NCBI GenBank assembly: GCA_039881045.1
Contig: JAYWVB010000056.1
Location: forward strand, 62,001 to 126,000
Direction: 5' to 3'
DNA: 64,000 bases
Source of the DNA: Chaetomium olivaceum
Lineage: Eukaryota; Ascomycota; Sordariomycetes; Sordariales; Chaetomiaceae
Notes under the pieces: model-generated
Told to the model about the DNA's origin: nothing
Seen by the model: the letters and a program-made list of their open reading frames with translations, nothing else
Database searches by the model: none
In this document: positions 22,157-33,301 of the stretch, piece after piece
Position numbering within the stretch: the first letter of the stretch is position 1
How the letters are laid out: each line of letters starts with the position of its first letter
Program-made: the position numbers and the translations under genes

Positions 22157-23609
22157 GTCCAGTTGTGGTCGGGCGTTGGTGGTGTTGTGATGTGGTGTGC
22201 GTGTGTGGTTGGTTGATGGGAGGTGTGTCGGTCGGGCGGGACGGGAGTTTCAGTGTTTATGATACCATGACTCACTCTATAGTATTTACCCCGTGATGGA
22301 TCGCGCAGCAGCGGGTAGCGATGTCGAGTATTGTTTTTGTTTTGGGAGGGGGGCAGGGGAATTTTGTTGTTGGCTCGGTTTTCAGGGGCTTGACTGGTCA
22401 CCGCCGTGTTTGGTTGGGGTTTTGGTTGGGGTTTGGGGGTTGTTGTATCTTGGGAACGGTGGCTAGCTGTCTTTTTTTTTCGTCTTCTTTTTTCTTTTTT
22501 ACTTCCCTCAATGTGGATATCACTTTGATGCTTTGCGATATGGATACGAGGCGTTTCGGCTGGTGTTGGGGCTGCTGTGGTGTGTATCTATGTCTGTCGC
22601 CACTTCATCATTGTCAATCACATCGAGATCGATCTCGTAACTTATTGTTCCGTGTTGTCAACTAAACCACCTTGACCCGTCCACACCAGCCCACTAACCA
22701 CATCATCCGTGTTTCCACTGGCGGCACCGCTCACGTTCTCTGATCCAACAGCCGTTGGTGGTCAAAAAAGCGGCTTAAAAGAAAGCCAAGACCCGACCTT
22801 TCATGGTTGCTGGGAAATCTTTTCGAGATCCTCCGATGCGGTCGGTAGAAAACGGATGGCATCGCCGCCCTCGTAAAATGTCGGTGCATCCTATCAGGGC
22901 ATCCTGTCAGCACACAGGGGCCTTCTCATTGGGGTTCACCCCCCCATTCTGCCGCCCAGCACAGCACTGCCAGTGCTCTGCCTCAGGCTTCTTGATTTTA
23001 CGCGAGTCATCCAACTCACTCTCCCCGGTCCTCGTCACGGCGCCGACACCGATGCAAGTCAAGATTGAAAGATTGGTTTCCCGGGAACGGCAAAACAATG
23101 AATACGGCAATTCAAACTGTTATTCACAGATATTGCCCGTATGTTCAAGTTAACGTCAGAGATAAGCTCCCAATACCAGCACTACCTCGGACATTGATTG
23201 GTGCAGCCCGTAAAGCGGGATCCTGAACGATCCTGATGAACGGCGCTTGGCCCTTGGGTCTTCCGACCGCTCCTTGGCTCGCGCTCCGGTCTTGATCCTT
23301 TAACCGGCTCAGCCCGCCAGCGGGGTCGGCAGGTTGCCGCTCCGACTTGACCAAACACAATGGGACCGTTGCATCCAACTACACAGTATTACATGTTCAT
23401 GGCCGGGCCTAATAGTTAAGATCCTCCGATCACCGTCGTGGAGGGGGGGATATAAAGGATTTGGGTCTGCGCCATGAGCGATACCAGCTGGTTGTTTTCC
23501 ATATTCGTATCAAACAACACCAACTAGCACTTCATCTTTTCCCCCCTTGTTATTGATCTCTCTCACTATCATCATCATCTGCCATCTTGAAGAGAGCAAG
23601 TTACTTACT
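22157..23609. other. Intergenic between kinesin and monooxygenase
   Basis: About 1.45 kb with no convincing gene. The first part is the kinesin 3' flank, with G-rich and T-rich tracts (about 22330-22500). The last part is the monooxygenase promoter, including the TATA box at 23451. Confidence 0.6.
23451..23457 (+). promoter_or_regulatory. TATA box of the FAD monooxygenase
   Basis: The sequence gggggaTATAAAG lies 153 bases upstream of the ATG at 23610. Strong TATA boxes are uncommon in this window and suggest an inducible rather than a housekeeping gene. Confidence 0.6.
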
Positions 23610-25445
23610 ATGACACACGACTGTGACGTTCTCATCGTCGGGGCGGGCCCGGTTGGCACCGCTCTCGCGCTGGAGCTTGCCCTCCACCGTGTTTCCTTCC
23701 GCATCATCGACCGGGAGCCGGTCCGGAACGACAAGAGCCGGGCACTGATTATGCAGCCCCGGACGCTGGAGCTCCTGAACCGCCATGGCGCCGCTGACGC
23801 GATGCTGCAGCGAGGTCGCATCCTACACGGCATGCAAGTGTACATCAAGCAGAAGCTCGCCTCCAGCGTCCTCCTTGATGACCTGGGTACCACCGACACC
23901 GAGTTCCCCTTGCCTTTGAACGTCTCCCAGGTCGAAACCGAGAGATTTTTGGATACATGTCTCGAAAAGTATGACATCAAAGTCGAGCGCCCCATCACCG
24001 CCACCAGTATCATCCAAGACGATTCAGGGGTTAGCATCACCCTCGAACGTCCCGATGGGCAGGTCGAGACTATCCGCTCCAAGTACGTCGTCGGCTGCGA
24101 TGGCGCCCACAGCGTCCGCCACGCCTCGGACAAGATGACCTTCCCCGGCGCCGCCTACCCGCAAGACTTCATCCTCTGCGACACGCGCCTGCGCGACTCC
24201 AACATCTCGGCCGACCGCGTGAGCCTCCACCTCAACGACACGGGCATCGTCGCGGTCCTGCCCATCAGCGCCGACACGGTGCGCGTCGTCGCCTCGCGCA
24301 GCTCCATCCCCATGCAGCAGCAAGACCAGCAAGCCACGCCCACGCTCGCCGAGCTCCAGACCTACTTCACCAGCATGACCCCGGCCGGGTCGGGCACGCT
24401 CGACGACCCCGTCTGGCTGGCCCGCTTCCGCCTGCACCACCGCTGCGTCACCCAGTACCGCGACGGCCGCCTCTTCGTCGCCGGCGACGCCGCCCACATC
24501 CACTCGCCCGCCGGCGGCCAGGGCATGAACGCCGGCATCCAGGACGCCATCAACCTGGGCTGGAAGCTCGCCCATGCGCTGTCCCTCGAGGCGAGCGCCG
24601 CCCGCGGTAAGATTGTGAGTGCGAGTGCGAGTGCGAGTGCGGCTGCGGCTGCCGACGCCCTCCTCGACAGCTACGACCTCGAGCGCCGGCCTGTCGGGCT
24701 GATGCTTCTGCGGGGCACGGACCGCCTGTTCACCTTCATGTCGGCGCCGGGGCCGGTGTTTGTGCACGTGCGTGACTTCATCTTGAGGCATGTCGCGCCG
24801 CGGCTGTCGCGGAGTCGGGAGCGGCGGCGGAAGATGTTTCTGTTCATGTCGCAGTTTGGGATTGGGTATCGCGGGTGTACGTCGTTGGTGGGGGAGGCGA
24901 AGGGGTGGTTTTGGAGGGCGGTTATTAGGGGCGGGGATCGGTTGCCGGATGGGAAGGTGGTTAGGGTTGGTGGGAAGGGTCAAGGCGAGACGAGCTTGCA
25001 GAGGGTGTGTGTTGGCGCGCCGCATCATCTGTTGCTGTTCTCTGGGGATGCGGCGAAAGGGGGGTTGGGGGAGGCGGAGCTAGACCGGGCCGCGGAGAGG
25101 GTGGTGCAGGCTTGTCAGGCGGAGGTGAAGGTGCACTACATTGCGGGGGATGAAAGGTCGGCGCAGGGCGAGGACTGGTATACCGACCTGCGGGGCGAGC
25201 TGCACCGCAAGTTTGGGTTTGGGACCAAGGCGGGCTACGTGCTGGTGCGGCCGGACGGCTATGTTGCGCATATCGGGCCGCTGGCCAAGATGTCGCAGCT
25301 GCTGTCGTTCTTGGAGGGTTATCTGGTCTCGCCTGTTGTCACTCCCCGTCGGTCACGCTTTAGGTTTGTGTACCCCCTTGCCTGGGCGGTTGTGGGTGCC
25401 TGTCTGGTCGCCAAGTTGGCGACGGAGGTGACACAGAGGCTTTGA
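23610..25445 (+). CDS. FAD-dependent aromatic monooxygenase (PheA/TfdB family) with C-terminal membrane anchor
   Basis: A single-exon flavoprotein of 611 residues that probably hydroxylates an aromatic or polyketide substrate with NAD(P)H and oxygen. The ATG at 23610 is preferred; further upstream the frame has only a TTG. The FAD-binding Rossmann motif VGAGPVG is at residues 10-16, and the second FAD motif GDAAHIHSPAGGQGMNAG is near residues 291-308. DKSRALIMQPRTLELL is typical of phenol-hydroxylase relatives. The C-terminal third matches the thioredoxin-like domain of that group (VRPDGYVAHIGPL). A hydrophobic helix (FVYPLAWAVVGACLVAKLA, about 583-603) just before the end would tether the enzyme to a membrane, which is not usual for this family. 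The substrate cannot be told from sequence. An APH-like gene and a thioesterase lie downstream on the same strand. Confidence 0.92.
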   Translation: MTHDCDVLIVGAGPVGTALALELALHRVSFRIIDREPVRNDKSRALIMQPRTLELLNRHGAADAMLQRGRILHGMQVYIKQKLASSVLLDDLGTTDTEFPLPLNVSQVETERFLDTCLEKYDIKVERPITATSIIQDDSGVSITLERPDGQVETIRSKYVVGCDGAHSVRHASDKMTFPGAAYPQDFILCDTRLRDSNISADRVSLHLNDTGIVAVLPISADTVRVVASRSSIPMQQQDQQATPTLAELQTYFTSMTPAGSGTLDDPVWLARFRLHHRCVTQYRDGRLFVAGDAAHIHSPAGGQGMNAGIQDAINLGWKLAHALSLEASAARGKIVSASASASAAAAADALLDSYDLERRPVGLMLLRGTDRLFTFMSAPGPVFVHVRDFILRHVAPRLSRSRERRRKMFLFMSQFGIGYRGCTSLVGEAKGWFWRAVIRGGDRLPDGKVVRVGGKGQGETSLQRVCVGAPHHLLLFSGDAAKGGLGEAELDRAAERVVQACQAEVKVHYIAGDERSAQGEDWYTDLRGELHRKFGFGTKAGYVLVRPDGYVAHIGPLAKMSQLLSFLEGYLVSPVVTPRRSRFRFVYPLAWAVVGACLVAKLATEVTQRL

Positions 25446-26095
25446 TGGGAGTAAAGGGTCACGTCTTGCCGCTGGCCGAACTTGATGTCGGACTTTTCTC
25501 TTCTCTTCTCTCATCCTTTCTTTGTCCTTCTCTACTCATTGTCTATTCTGTAAACTAGTTTGTTTAAATGTACCATTCTGGGTAGCGGACGGCGCTTGGG
25601 TTTACATGTTATGTACATACCATCATATATTGGAACTTTTTAAAAATGGCACAGCTGCTAAGAAACCTTTCTGCTATTTGCTTCCTAAACAAGATGATGG
25701 CGATACGTATAAATCTTAGTCGCTTCAAAGGTTGCAGCTCGATCTTGCAACGAAAGCCCGGGAACGGTTAAGTCAATTCCCCGGCAAGCGCCAAATCTGT
25801 TCAACAGCGTGACACCTTGTCGGCGCCTAGAAAATACCGTTGTACTGGTGGGCTTTTACGCCGCCCTTGTTTTGTTGGCGTTAGCCTGATGACCTTTCAA
25901 CCATTTATCTTCCGTAAGTTAGTCGGTAACTACCTTACCGTCGACTGCAGCCAAAGACAACCAGCCTAAGGTAGTCTCGTATCCCCGCTTTTCCAAACTC
26001 ATCTTCTTCTCGCAGCAATTCAATTACAGTTCCAGCCCCACGTAACTTATGCATAAAACACCTCGAACTTGTCACGCTCGGCTTGTTTTTCTCTT
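25446..26095. other. Intergenic, monooxygenase to APH gene
   Basis: About 650 bases of 3' flank and promoter. I see no gene. Confidence 0.6.
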
Positions 26096-27235
26096 ATGGC
26101 GAACCACCAGCGTGCAGAGACCGTACGAGCTCAGCTTCCCGACGTCTCTCTACCTGAGTTTGACTTCCTTGACTCGTCCTTTTTTCATCTCGACAATGAC
26201 ACCTCTGCTCCGCGCCGCAAGCTACCGAGTCCGCAAGAGGTACTCCAGGCAAGTGGGGAGCGGATGGGCGAAGGGAGGTTTTGGCACTTCCAAGATTCCG
26301 GTGTATTCGTCAAGTTTGGCCCTCGCAGTCGGGTCCATATTGAGGAGGCCCTTGCCCTGCGGTTCGTGAACAAAATGTTCTCCGCGCGACCAGGTTCCAG
26401 CTCCCGAGGTGTTCGGTTGGAAAACTGCCGGCGATAACGGCAACGAGTCAACCTTCATCTACATGAGCTTTCTGCCTGGAGAAACACTGGAAGCGGTGTG
26501 GGAAACTCTTACGCAGGCGGATAAGACATCTATATCCCATCAACTAGCAGATGTCGTGAAAGCCTTGAGATCGGTGGAGCAAAGCCCGGCAGACCAGTTC
26601 ATTGGTAGGTACTATCAAGTGCTTTTTTTCTGGAAGAAGTGTGATATCTAATTTTACTTGGTTACCTAGGCTCGATCAACCGGGGCCCGGTTCAAGATCT
26701 CTATTTCAGCCCCGACTATCACAAAGGCCCATTTGCGACCCCCGAGAGTTTCATGATTTCATGAAATCTGCGGCAGTATACTGGCTGCCTCCTGGGGCAG
26801 AACCATCAGAGGAACCTTATCGGGCCATGTTGCCAGATACCACCGGTGTGTTTCTCACGCATGGGGACCTCCATCTGGGCAATATTCTCGTGTCCAAACC
26901 ACCTGATGGGCAAATCACCTTGACGGGTGTCGTGGATTGGGGGCAAGCCGGATGGTCCCCTGAGTATTGGGAATACTGCAAGGCCATGATTGTCGGACCC
27001 TATGGCGATGAATGGCGGGATGCTGGTTTTGTGAACATCCCGCTCCCGGCGCACGAGACCGAGCTCCAAGCCTTTTGGGAGTATTGGCATTGGCGGTTGC
27101 CATGAAGGCCTTGCTTTGTTCGACATTTTACAGTTGTCACTGAGAGGAAACAATGACATGCCCATTTTGCAAGAACGATGGGAAGATAGGTATTCACAAT
27201 CGTCGTCTAGTAGGTATGTTTCCTTGTGCCTGTAA
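26096..27235 (+). CDS. APH-family phosphotransferase-like protein, frame broken
   Basis: A fungal member of the aminoglycoside phosphotransferase/choline-kinase fold. The substrate is unknown; such fungal proteins are rarely drug-resistance enzymes. The gene starts at ATG 26096 (MANHQRAETVRAQLP). An intron at 26605-26669 has GTAGGT and CCTAG ends. The catalytic loop THGDLHLGNIL and the metal-binding VVDWGQAGWSPEYWEYCKA are intact. Three single-base faults break the frame: an extra C near 26391 (before VPAPEVFGW), a missing base near 26748 (TPESF to HDFMKSAAVYW), and probably an extra T near 27097. With these corrected the reading ends at 27235 (357 aa), but the C-terminus is less certain because another GTATGT donor occurs at about 27213. 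It may be a pseudogene or a sequence error. Confidence 0.75.
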
Positions 27236-28021
27236 CTTGCTGCGTGTCATTTGATTCGTTTCTGTGGCGGATAGTCCTAGCTGTAGCACATATTTTATGT
27301 TTCATGCCGTGGATAATCAATGTCTTCGATTGACTGTAATAGCGTTTTTATACTGCATTTAAATTATTTTTGTATACTGAGGCCGTGGTTGTGCTATTGA
27401 TCATGGTTTCAAGGTTGGCGTTCCGCCTATGATTTCGGTGGAGATCAGGGTGCTCTTATCTGCTCTACGTGCGGCTCGATTCAGCTGCCAATGTGACAGT
27501 GCCATACTCCAATGAGCCCACTCGGCATGCCTGTTGAATGGTCTCCGAACCGGTCGGGATAACTCATCATCATCCGCACCACGAAGCCGCTTCAAGACAG
27601 CAACTCGGTCCATGCCGGCCAGTAAGCTCGCCATCGCCGATCTTACGTTCCCTCACCAATACCAATTATTTTGATCAATTTCTTTCTTCCCTGATTAGCG
27701 CGGGATTATTCTTGGGCCCTCGGCTTTTCACGCCGATCTCTGCCCAACCTTTTGCGACATTGAGAACCACAAAAATCCTTATCACGGCCAACTCAGAACT
27801 GAGACACGCCCTACACCGACATTGGTTCTTTGGCGTCCCTATGTAATTCCCTCCAACCCCCACGACCGCGCTCATACCAAAACCCTCCCTCTAACCCACA
27901 ACCACAGCCAGCCACCATAACCGCTCAAACCCAACCCAACCCAGCCCAGCCCAACTCATCAACCAACACACCCCCAGCAGCAACAGCCCAGCCCGAAACA
28001 ACAACAACAACAACAACAACC
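27236..28021. other. Intergenic, APH gene to thioesterase
   Basis: About 790 bases. A 77-codon minus-strand frame (27634-27404) begins with ATG, but I cannot support it. The last part, rich in CAACAACAA, is the leader of the thioesterase gene. Confidence 0.55.
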
Positions 28022-28906
28022 ATGGGCAGCCACGGCATGTTCGACGCCCAGCCCAGCCTCATCCAGCCCTTCGACCCCGACACCGCGCCCACCACCACCC
28101 CGCCCACCCCGCTCATCCTCATCCACGACGGCGGCGGCACCATCTTTGCGTACCACTGCCTGGGCGAGCTGGGGCGCACCGTGCACGGCATCGCCAACCC
28201 GCACTACGAGTCCGGCGCGCGCTGGGAGGGCGGCATCCCCGAGATGGCGCGCACCTACCTGGCGTTTGTCGAGAGCGTGGTGCCCCCCGGTGGCGGGGAT
28301 GTGATCCTGGGGGGCTGGTCGCTGGGCGGGCTGCTGGCGCTGGAGATGGCGGCGCAGGTTGCTGCTGCTGCTGCTGCTGCTACTGCGCAGGGTTGTAGGA
28401 TCCGGGTGGTGGGGATTCTGATGGTGGATTCGGTGTGTCCGGTGGTGCCGGCGGGGGGGGGGGGGTGCCGCGCCCGGCCGGTGGTGGTGGTGCCGCATGC
28501 GATGCAGTGGCATGAGCATACGCGGCCCGAGACGAGAGAGAAGGTGACGAGGTGCTTTGCGGAGGCGGTGCGCATGGTCGGGGAGTGGACGCTGCCGGTG
28601 TGGGAGGGTGCTGCTGCTGCTGCTAAAGGCGGGGAGGGGCCACGGACCGGGCCGCCGCCGCCGGTGGTGATGCTCCGCGCGCGGGAGAGGGTGCCCGTGG
28701 CGGAGGGGGTGGCAAGGGTGGATTTGCATCGGTCGGATCGGTTGCTGGGGTGGGGTGGCTACAGGAAGGATCTGATCAAGGAGATTATTGATATCCCCGG
28801 GCATCATTACAATGTCTTTGATACCGAGGATAACTTGGACGCGGCTACCGAAGCTATCATCCGGGCTTGCTCAGTAATCGAAAGGTTGGATAGCGGTTCT
28901 TGGTGA
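28022..28906 (+). CDS. Stand-alone thioesterase (alpha/beta hydrolase, PKS/NRPS TE type)
   Basis: A single-exon protein of 294 residues. The ATG at 28022 sits in an ideal context (acaaccATGg); the frame is open further upstream only through a CAA/CCA-rich leader. The first strand and oxyanion segment reads PLILIHDGGGTIFAYHCLGEL. The nucleophile elbow is GGWSLGG (about residue 98). The catalytic His is in IPGHHYNVFD near the C-terminus. These are features of thioesterase domains that release acyl chains from carrier proteins. A polyalanine stretch from GCT repeats (about 28360-28385) and a run of 13-14 G (about 28450-28463) interrupt the core. That G run is a risk point for base-count errors. 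No polyketide or peptide synthase is visible nearby, so its acyl donor is unknown. Confidence 0.88.
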   Translation: MGSHGMFDAQPSLIQPFDPDTAPTTTPPTPLILIHDGGGTIFAYHCLGELGRTVHGIANPHYESGARWEGGIPEMARTYLAFVESVVPPGGGDVILGGWSLGGLLALEMAAQVAAAAAAATAQGCRIRVVGILMVDSVCPVVPAGGGGCRARPVVVVPHAMQWHEHTRPETREKVTRCFAEAVRMVGEWTLPVWEGAAAAAKGGEGPRTGPPPPVVMLRARERVPVAEGVARVDLHRSDRLLGWGGYRKDLIKEIIDIPGHHYNVFDTEDNLDAATEAIIRACSVIERLDSGSW

Positions 28907-30571
28907 ATTCGGGTCAGGGGGGAGGGGGTGAGCGGCTTCTGGGTTTCGTCGTCTGGAGCGTGTTTCTCTCTTGGAAACGTTGTGGGCATGGCTGAGCGGA
29001 AAAGAAGCGATGTTGGGATTTCAGTATTAGACTGTTTTTGATAGACCGAATGAGTATACAAACTATCTTATCTTGTACATGGTTTCTGCACCGGATCTTG
29101 TGGTACAGTTACCGCGTATGGTCTGTTGCCCGGTTCTTCAGCTGGTCACTCGTGCTGTCTGTGGTCCACACAGTCTCCTCCGGGCGCAACCTTTGAATAA
29201 TAACGAGGTGATTATAACAACCATTTGTCTTCTGCAAACTCTGTGCTCCTGCCATTAGGCTAGGGTTTAAGGCCATGTTTGATTTTCACCAGCTGAGATC
29301 ACATCCTGATGGTTATCCGAGTCACTTTCCATTTTCTAGGTTAAAGTAAAGGCCATGAGTATATTGGGGCGTCCATGTTGGAAACATGAATGAGATATCC
29401 GTGTGTGTAAATAGCCATACTTTAATCGGTATAACACGTTAACTATCTATATCGAGGTGATGAATCTTTTTCTCGGCCCTCCGAGTTCCTGCAAGGTGAC
29501 TCACAATGGTGCACGGCAAACTAGCATACCGTTTCCCAGTGAGTTGGCATGTCAGCTAAGTAGCCTGTCGAAAACGGCACTTCAAGAACGAAACTGAGGT
29601 CATCGGGAACAAACAAAATGGTTGATGACTGGAACATCTGTCTCGCCGTGTGATGTGACTCCACAACCAACGGTGGCGGCATCGACCGAGCTGAAGTGGA
29701 ACTCGGAATCCGAAGTTGGGGCGGGTTCAACGTTGATTGGTGGAGATTAAGGACCGACTCGGAACGGAACGGCGACAGTGCGGCTGAGGTCAAACTCCGA
29801 AGTTCCATGTCACGTGAATACGTCTGTCGGCAAAGGGCAAGGTGGGGCTTTGCAGATTGCAGGCGTGCACAGACCAGCCACACTTTGAGTATATATTCTT
29901 CGCCTGGCCGCCCAATTCTGGAATTCTTTTCTTTTCTTCTTTAGCTCTCTTTGCCTTTTGGCTTAGATCAAGTGTAGTATCTGTTCTTTTCAGTTTAATC
30001 TCTGAAACTGCTCTACGGAGTAGATTTATTTGATTAAATTAATTTTTGTCCCTCGGGACTCAGTCCACTCGGCTTGCCGAGCCTGAATCCCACCGTGTCT
30101 CCAGTATTACACTGCCTCTGGACGACGCAAACCTTTTTCATTGCATTCTCGGGCTCTGCTCGGGATGTGGGGAAGAAGATTCATTGTTGACTCGTTGAGC
30201 GACGCGTTTCATCGTTGCGGCTCCGCAAGCCACTGGCGCTAACTGAGACAGTTCGGGACGATGGACAGGAAGTGGAACAAGGATCAACGCCTTGGTCGCC
30301 TTAGTCCAATCCCTCATTTGGTTATCCCAACACATCGGGTTATTCCAGCGATGCATACGAAGCAAGCTTTATTGTTCAGCTGTTTCGCGACTTTGTTCGG
30401 TATGAACAAACCCGTCTTTGACAACGGGCGTGCGACCTTTTTACTTGTGACGTCGGCGGAGCGCGGGCTGTCTTGACCATCATTTTCTTAACGCTATTTT
30501 TGATCGACCACTTCCAGATGCGTTTTACGAATCATCTACACATCCATTGATACCCTCCATTCATTCTTACC
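28907..30571. other. Intergenic, no gene seen
   Basis: About 1.65 kb. Short overlapping frames on both strands show no motifs or codon bias. I see nothing specific in it. Confidence 0.6.
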
Positions 30572-31666
30572 ATGGCCGGCCTCGCCGCTTCACGTCATGC
30601 CACATTTCCGCGGCGACCGACACGAAATGTCAATCACACAACCGCCGACCTCACGGTTCCTCCGGCCCCAACGGGCACCAGCGGCCACAACCACGTCCCC
30701 CACTCCCGATCACCGCCACTACCACCACCACCATCAACATCATCAACCACACCCACCCCACCACACCACGCGACAACAACAACCTCCACCACCACCACCA
30801 CCGCGACGAACGCCAAACTCGACAACGCCCGCCGCGAACTAGCCCGCTACACCAAGATCATCCGCCGCCTGCAGTGGAAGCTGCCCTTCCTGGCACAGGG
30901 GTACCGGCAGGCGGTGGACCGCGTCGGCGCCGACCCCCGCGCCGTGTGGGAGGCAGAGCTCATGTTCAAGCTGGACTTCTTTGAGTATTATATGCTGGTG
31001 GAGCGGGCGCTGGTGCATTTGTTGGGGGTTTTTGGGGTGGGGGTGTCGAGGGGGGCGGCGGTTGGGGTTGGTGGTGGTGATATGGATATGGATGTGGATG
31101 TGGACAAGAGTAAGAGTAAGAGTAACAACAACAGCGGGAGGGGTCTCGGGGCGAGTGTGTGGCGCGAGGGCAGGCACCACCGGTACCATGCCAACGTGCT
31201 GGCCGCGCTGGACCGCGAGGAGAACCCGCTACACGACGCGCTCGGGACCGGCGAGGCGAGGGCGCAGCTGGGGCGGGCCAAGGATCTGCGGAACCGGTGG
31301 AAGACGGCGGCGGACGAGCCCGAGCATGAGCATGAGTATCAGCATGGGCATGATCAGGGCGGCGACCCCCGGGGCAGGTCCCCCGCAAAGGGCGGCGGCG
31401 GCGGCGGCGGCGCTGCCAGCCCGGAGAGGGAGTGGCGGTCTAGAAAGGTCGCTGCGCCGCTGGACTCGTACCGGCTCGAGCACATGCTGGAGGTCATCTT
31501 TCGGGGGTTTGACCAGGGGTTTAGGATTGCTCAAGAATATGTGAGGGGTGAGGAGGATGTGGATATGCCGGAGAATGATGGGAGGCCGATGGATTGGGCT
31601 GCTATCAGGGATGAGGAGGACCAGTGGGAGTTCATGGTGGATGCTATGGACTGGGAGGCGGTTTAA
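30572..31666 (+). CDS. Fungal protein of unknown function, 364 aa
   Basis: A single-exon gene with the ATG in a good context (cttaccATGg). Residues 1-80 are low-complexity (Pro, Thr, His). From about residue 82 a helical, conserved-looking block follows (LDNARRELARYTKIIRRLQW, then QGYRQAVDRVGADPRAVWEAEL). A poorly conserved loop contains a DMDMDVDVDKSKSKSNNN stretch. Then come DALGTGEARAQLGRAKDLRNRW, a polyglycine run and a C-terminal acidic block ending EFMVDAMDWEAV. There is no signal peptide or membrane segment. I do not recognise a named family. The coding strand switches from C-rich in the first third to G-rich in the rest. Confidence 0.8.
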   Translation: MAGLAASRHATFPRRPTRNVNHTTADLTVPPAPTGTSGHNHVPHSRSPPLPPPPSTSSTTPTPPHHATTTTSTTTTTATNAKLDNARRELARYTKIIRRLQWKLPFLAQGYRQAVDRVGADPRAVWEAELMFKLDFFEYYMLVERALVHLLGVFGVGVSRGAAVGVGGGDMDMDVDVDKSKSKSNNNSGRGLGASVWREGRHHRYHANVLAALDREENPLHDALGTGEARAQLGRAKDLRNRWKTAADEPEHEHEYQHGHDQGGDPRGRSPAKGGGGGGGAASPEREWRSRKVAAPLDSYRLEHMLEVIFRGFDQGFRIAQEYVRGEEDVDMPENDGRPMDWAAIRDEEDQWEFMVDAMDWEAV

Positions 31667-33301
31667 GCTGCCCATCCCCCTCCAGTGACTTTAGAGTGTC
31701 TTTTTACTGGCTACGATTAGTACTGTACATATGTAGATTGCATCGTTTGATGGAGCATATTTTGGGCACAACGGTAACTAGATACCCAACTGCATCAACA
31801 GATTTACCCATTTCCCCACAAGACCGCTTGGGCGTAGCCCGACATCCAATGCTGATGCTACGACTCCATGGTCTAGATACCTGTCAAGCCCCAGTCACAC
31901 ATACCACAAATAGCCGCTACCCCAGACGTCCGGACTTAAGTTAGGCAGCGGCCCGAGCATGGTTCCCGAGCTGACAGAAGGAAGCCGGCGCCGTCCAACA
32001 CGCGCCGATCATACCGATTACGACGGCCGTGAGATCCTTCGTTGAACAACTTGTCAGCTCGTGTCTGCATGTTTCGACGACTTCGTGGCTCAAGTCGGCG
32101 CGCATAGTGCTCACCAACTCATCGTCAGCTTGTTTTCTGTTTTTTGACTGGTGTCCAACAGGGGCTGGGCATCATCCATACACTTCATTGTCAGTTGACC
32201 AAAACGGGAATTATTTCCCGGCAATGACATGTCTCATGTTGGCCCGTAACGTTACTGCGAAGGCTCCGCTCGTTTAGGTATGTACCTGTAACTCTCTCCC
32301 TTGTTTACATGGACGGTGTAAACAGAGAACTGTTGATTGACAATGTAAGTGACTGAGAACTGGTGTATTCTGATTCAGTTGATGCGGCAACGGTTGAACA
32401 CGGCATCAACCGGAAATATGCCGTCCTTGCCCAAACAGACGGAGCCGAACCGACCGGGAGGTGGTGTTCGGCACTCCGACGGATCGACCGGTCCCGCCCT
32501 CGCCGGAGCCCAAGGCCAATGCAAATGCCCTGCAGCGGACGTAAATAACACTGGCAGTGCTGCAGTTGTCTCACTGTTCAGTGGCAAACCGGGGCCTATA
32601 GGTGCCATCACAGCGAGGCACGCGAGGGTATCGGCTAGCCGGTAGATGATCGGCGCTCTGCCGACCTCGTATTGCCAGTTTGCAACGGCTAATTCTCCCG
32701 CTGTGCCACTTTTTGATGGAGCACAAGGGAAAAGCGAAGACCCCGCTGCAAGTGTTGGCAGTGGCCAGGCTCGAGCCCGGGTGCGCATGTGCGCATTGTG
32801 CTTGTTGGAATACGAAGACGGCAGGCATGGCTGCAGCTGCATCGGCTTCCTGCCGAGCGCATGCATTTGCGAAGAAGTCACGATGGCGCCGGAAATGGAG
32901 AGTATACTGTGTAAGGCCATGGGATGCAGCTTGGCAGCCTAACAGCCTCCCGTTCGGGGGAAAGACAGGGTTCAATGCCGGTTCTCGAGCTTAGACCATG
33001 ACGACACGGGAAGGAGTTTGTCGTATCGAGGGCAACCACGGTATAGCGGGGGGAGGAGGGGAGGGAGGGGAGGTTGGAGGAAGGCATGAAGGCTAAGGTA
33101 GCAACACCATGGCCACGATTTACCTATAAATGAAGCCTCGGAACCTCTCTCAAACTGTTTTTGTTTTTATCATCATCAGCTCACATCTTGGACTACCAGA
33201 CTACTACACTACATCCACTCTCATCAACCATCTTAGCCATCTTCAGCAGTCCGTCTACCAGACTCAAACACAACACCATCAACACCATCAACACCATCAC
33301 C
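31667..33301. other. Intergenic upstream of the cerato-platanin gene
   Basis: About 1.6 kb with no supportable gene. The 3' end contains the cerato-platanin promoter and a leader rich in CAACACCATCA repeats (33270-33300). Confidence 0.6.
33125..33131 (+). promoter_or_regulatory. TATA box of the cerato-platanin gene
   Basis: TATAAAT lies 177 bases upstream of the ATG at 33302. This suits a strongly and conditionally expressed secreted-protein gene. Confidence 0.55.

Noticed and set aside
24024..25028. Long minus-strand open frame opposite the FAD monooxygenase (334 codons)
   Set aside because: It mirrors the GC-rich codons of the real gene, has no motif and shows Arg/Gly/Ala/Val composition typical of antisense shadows.
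27404..27634. 77-codon minus-strand frame starting with ATG
   Set aside because: It is too short and featureless to support, and no splice sites extend it.
23610..28906. Secondary-metabolite gene cluster
   Set aside because: There is no synthase, transporter or cluster regulator next to the three enzymes, so the claim is kept only as a low-interest idea.
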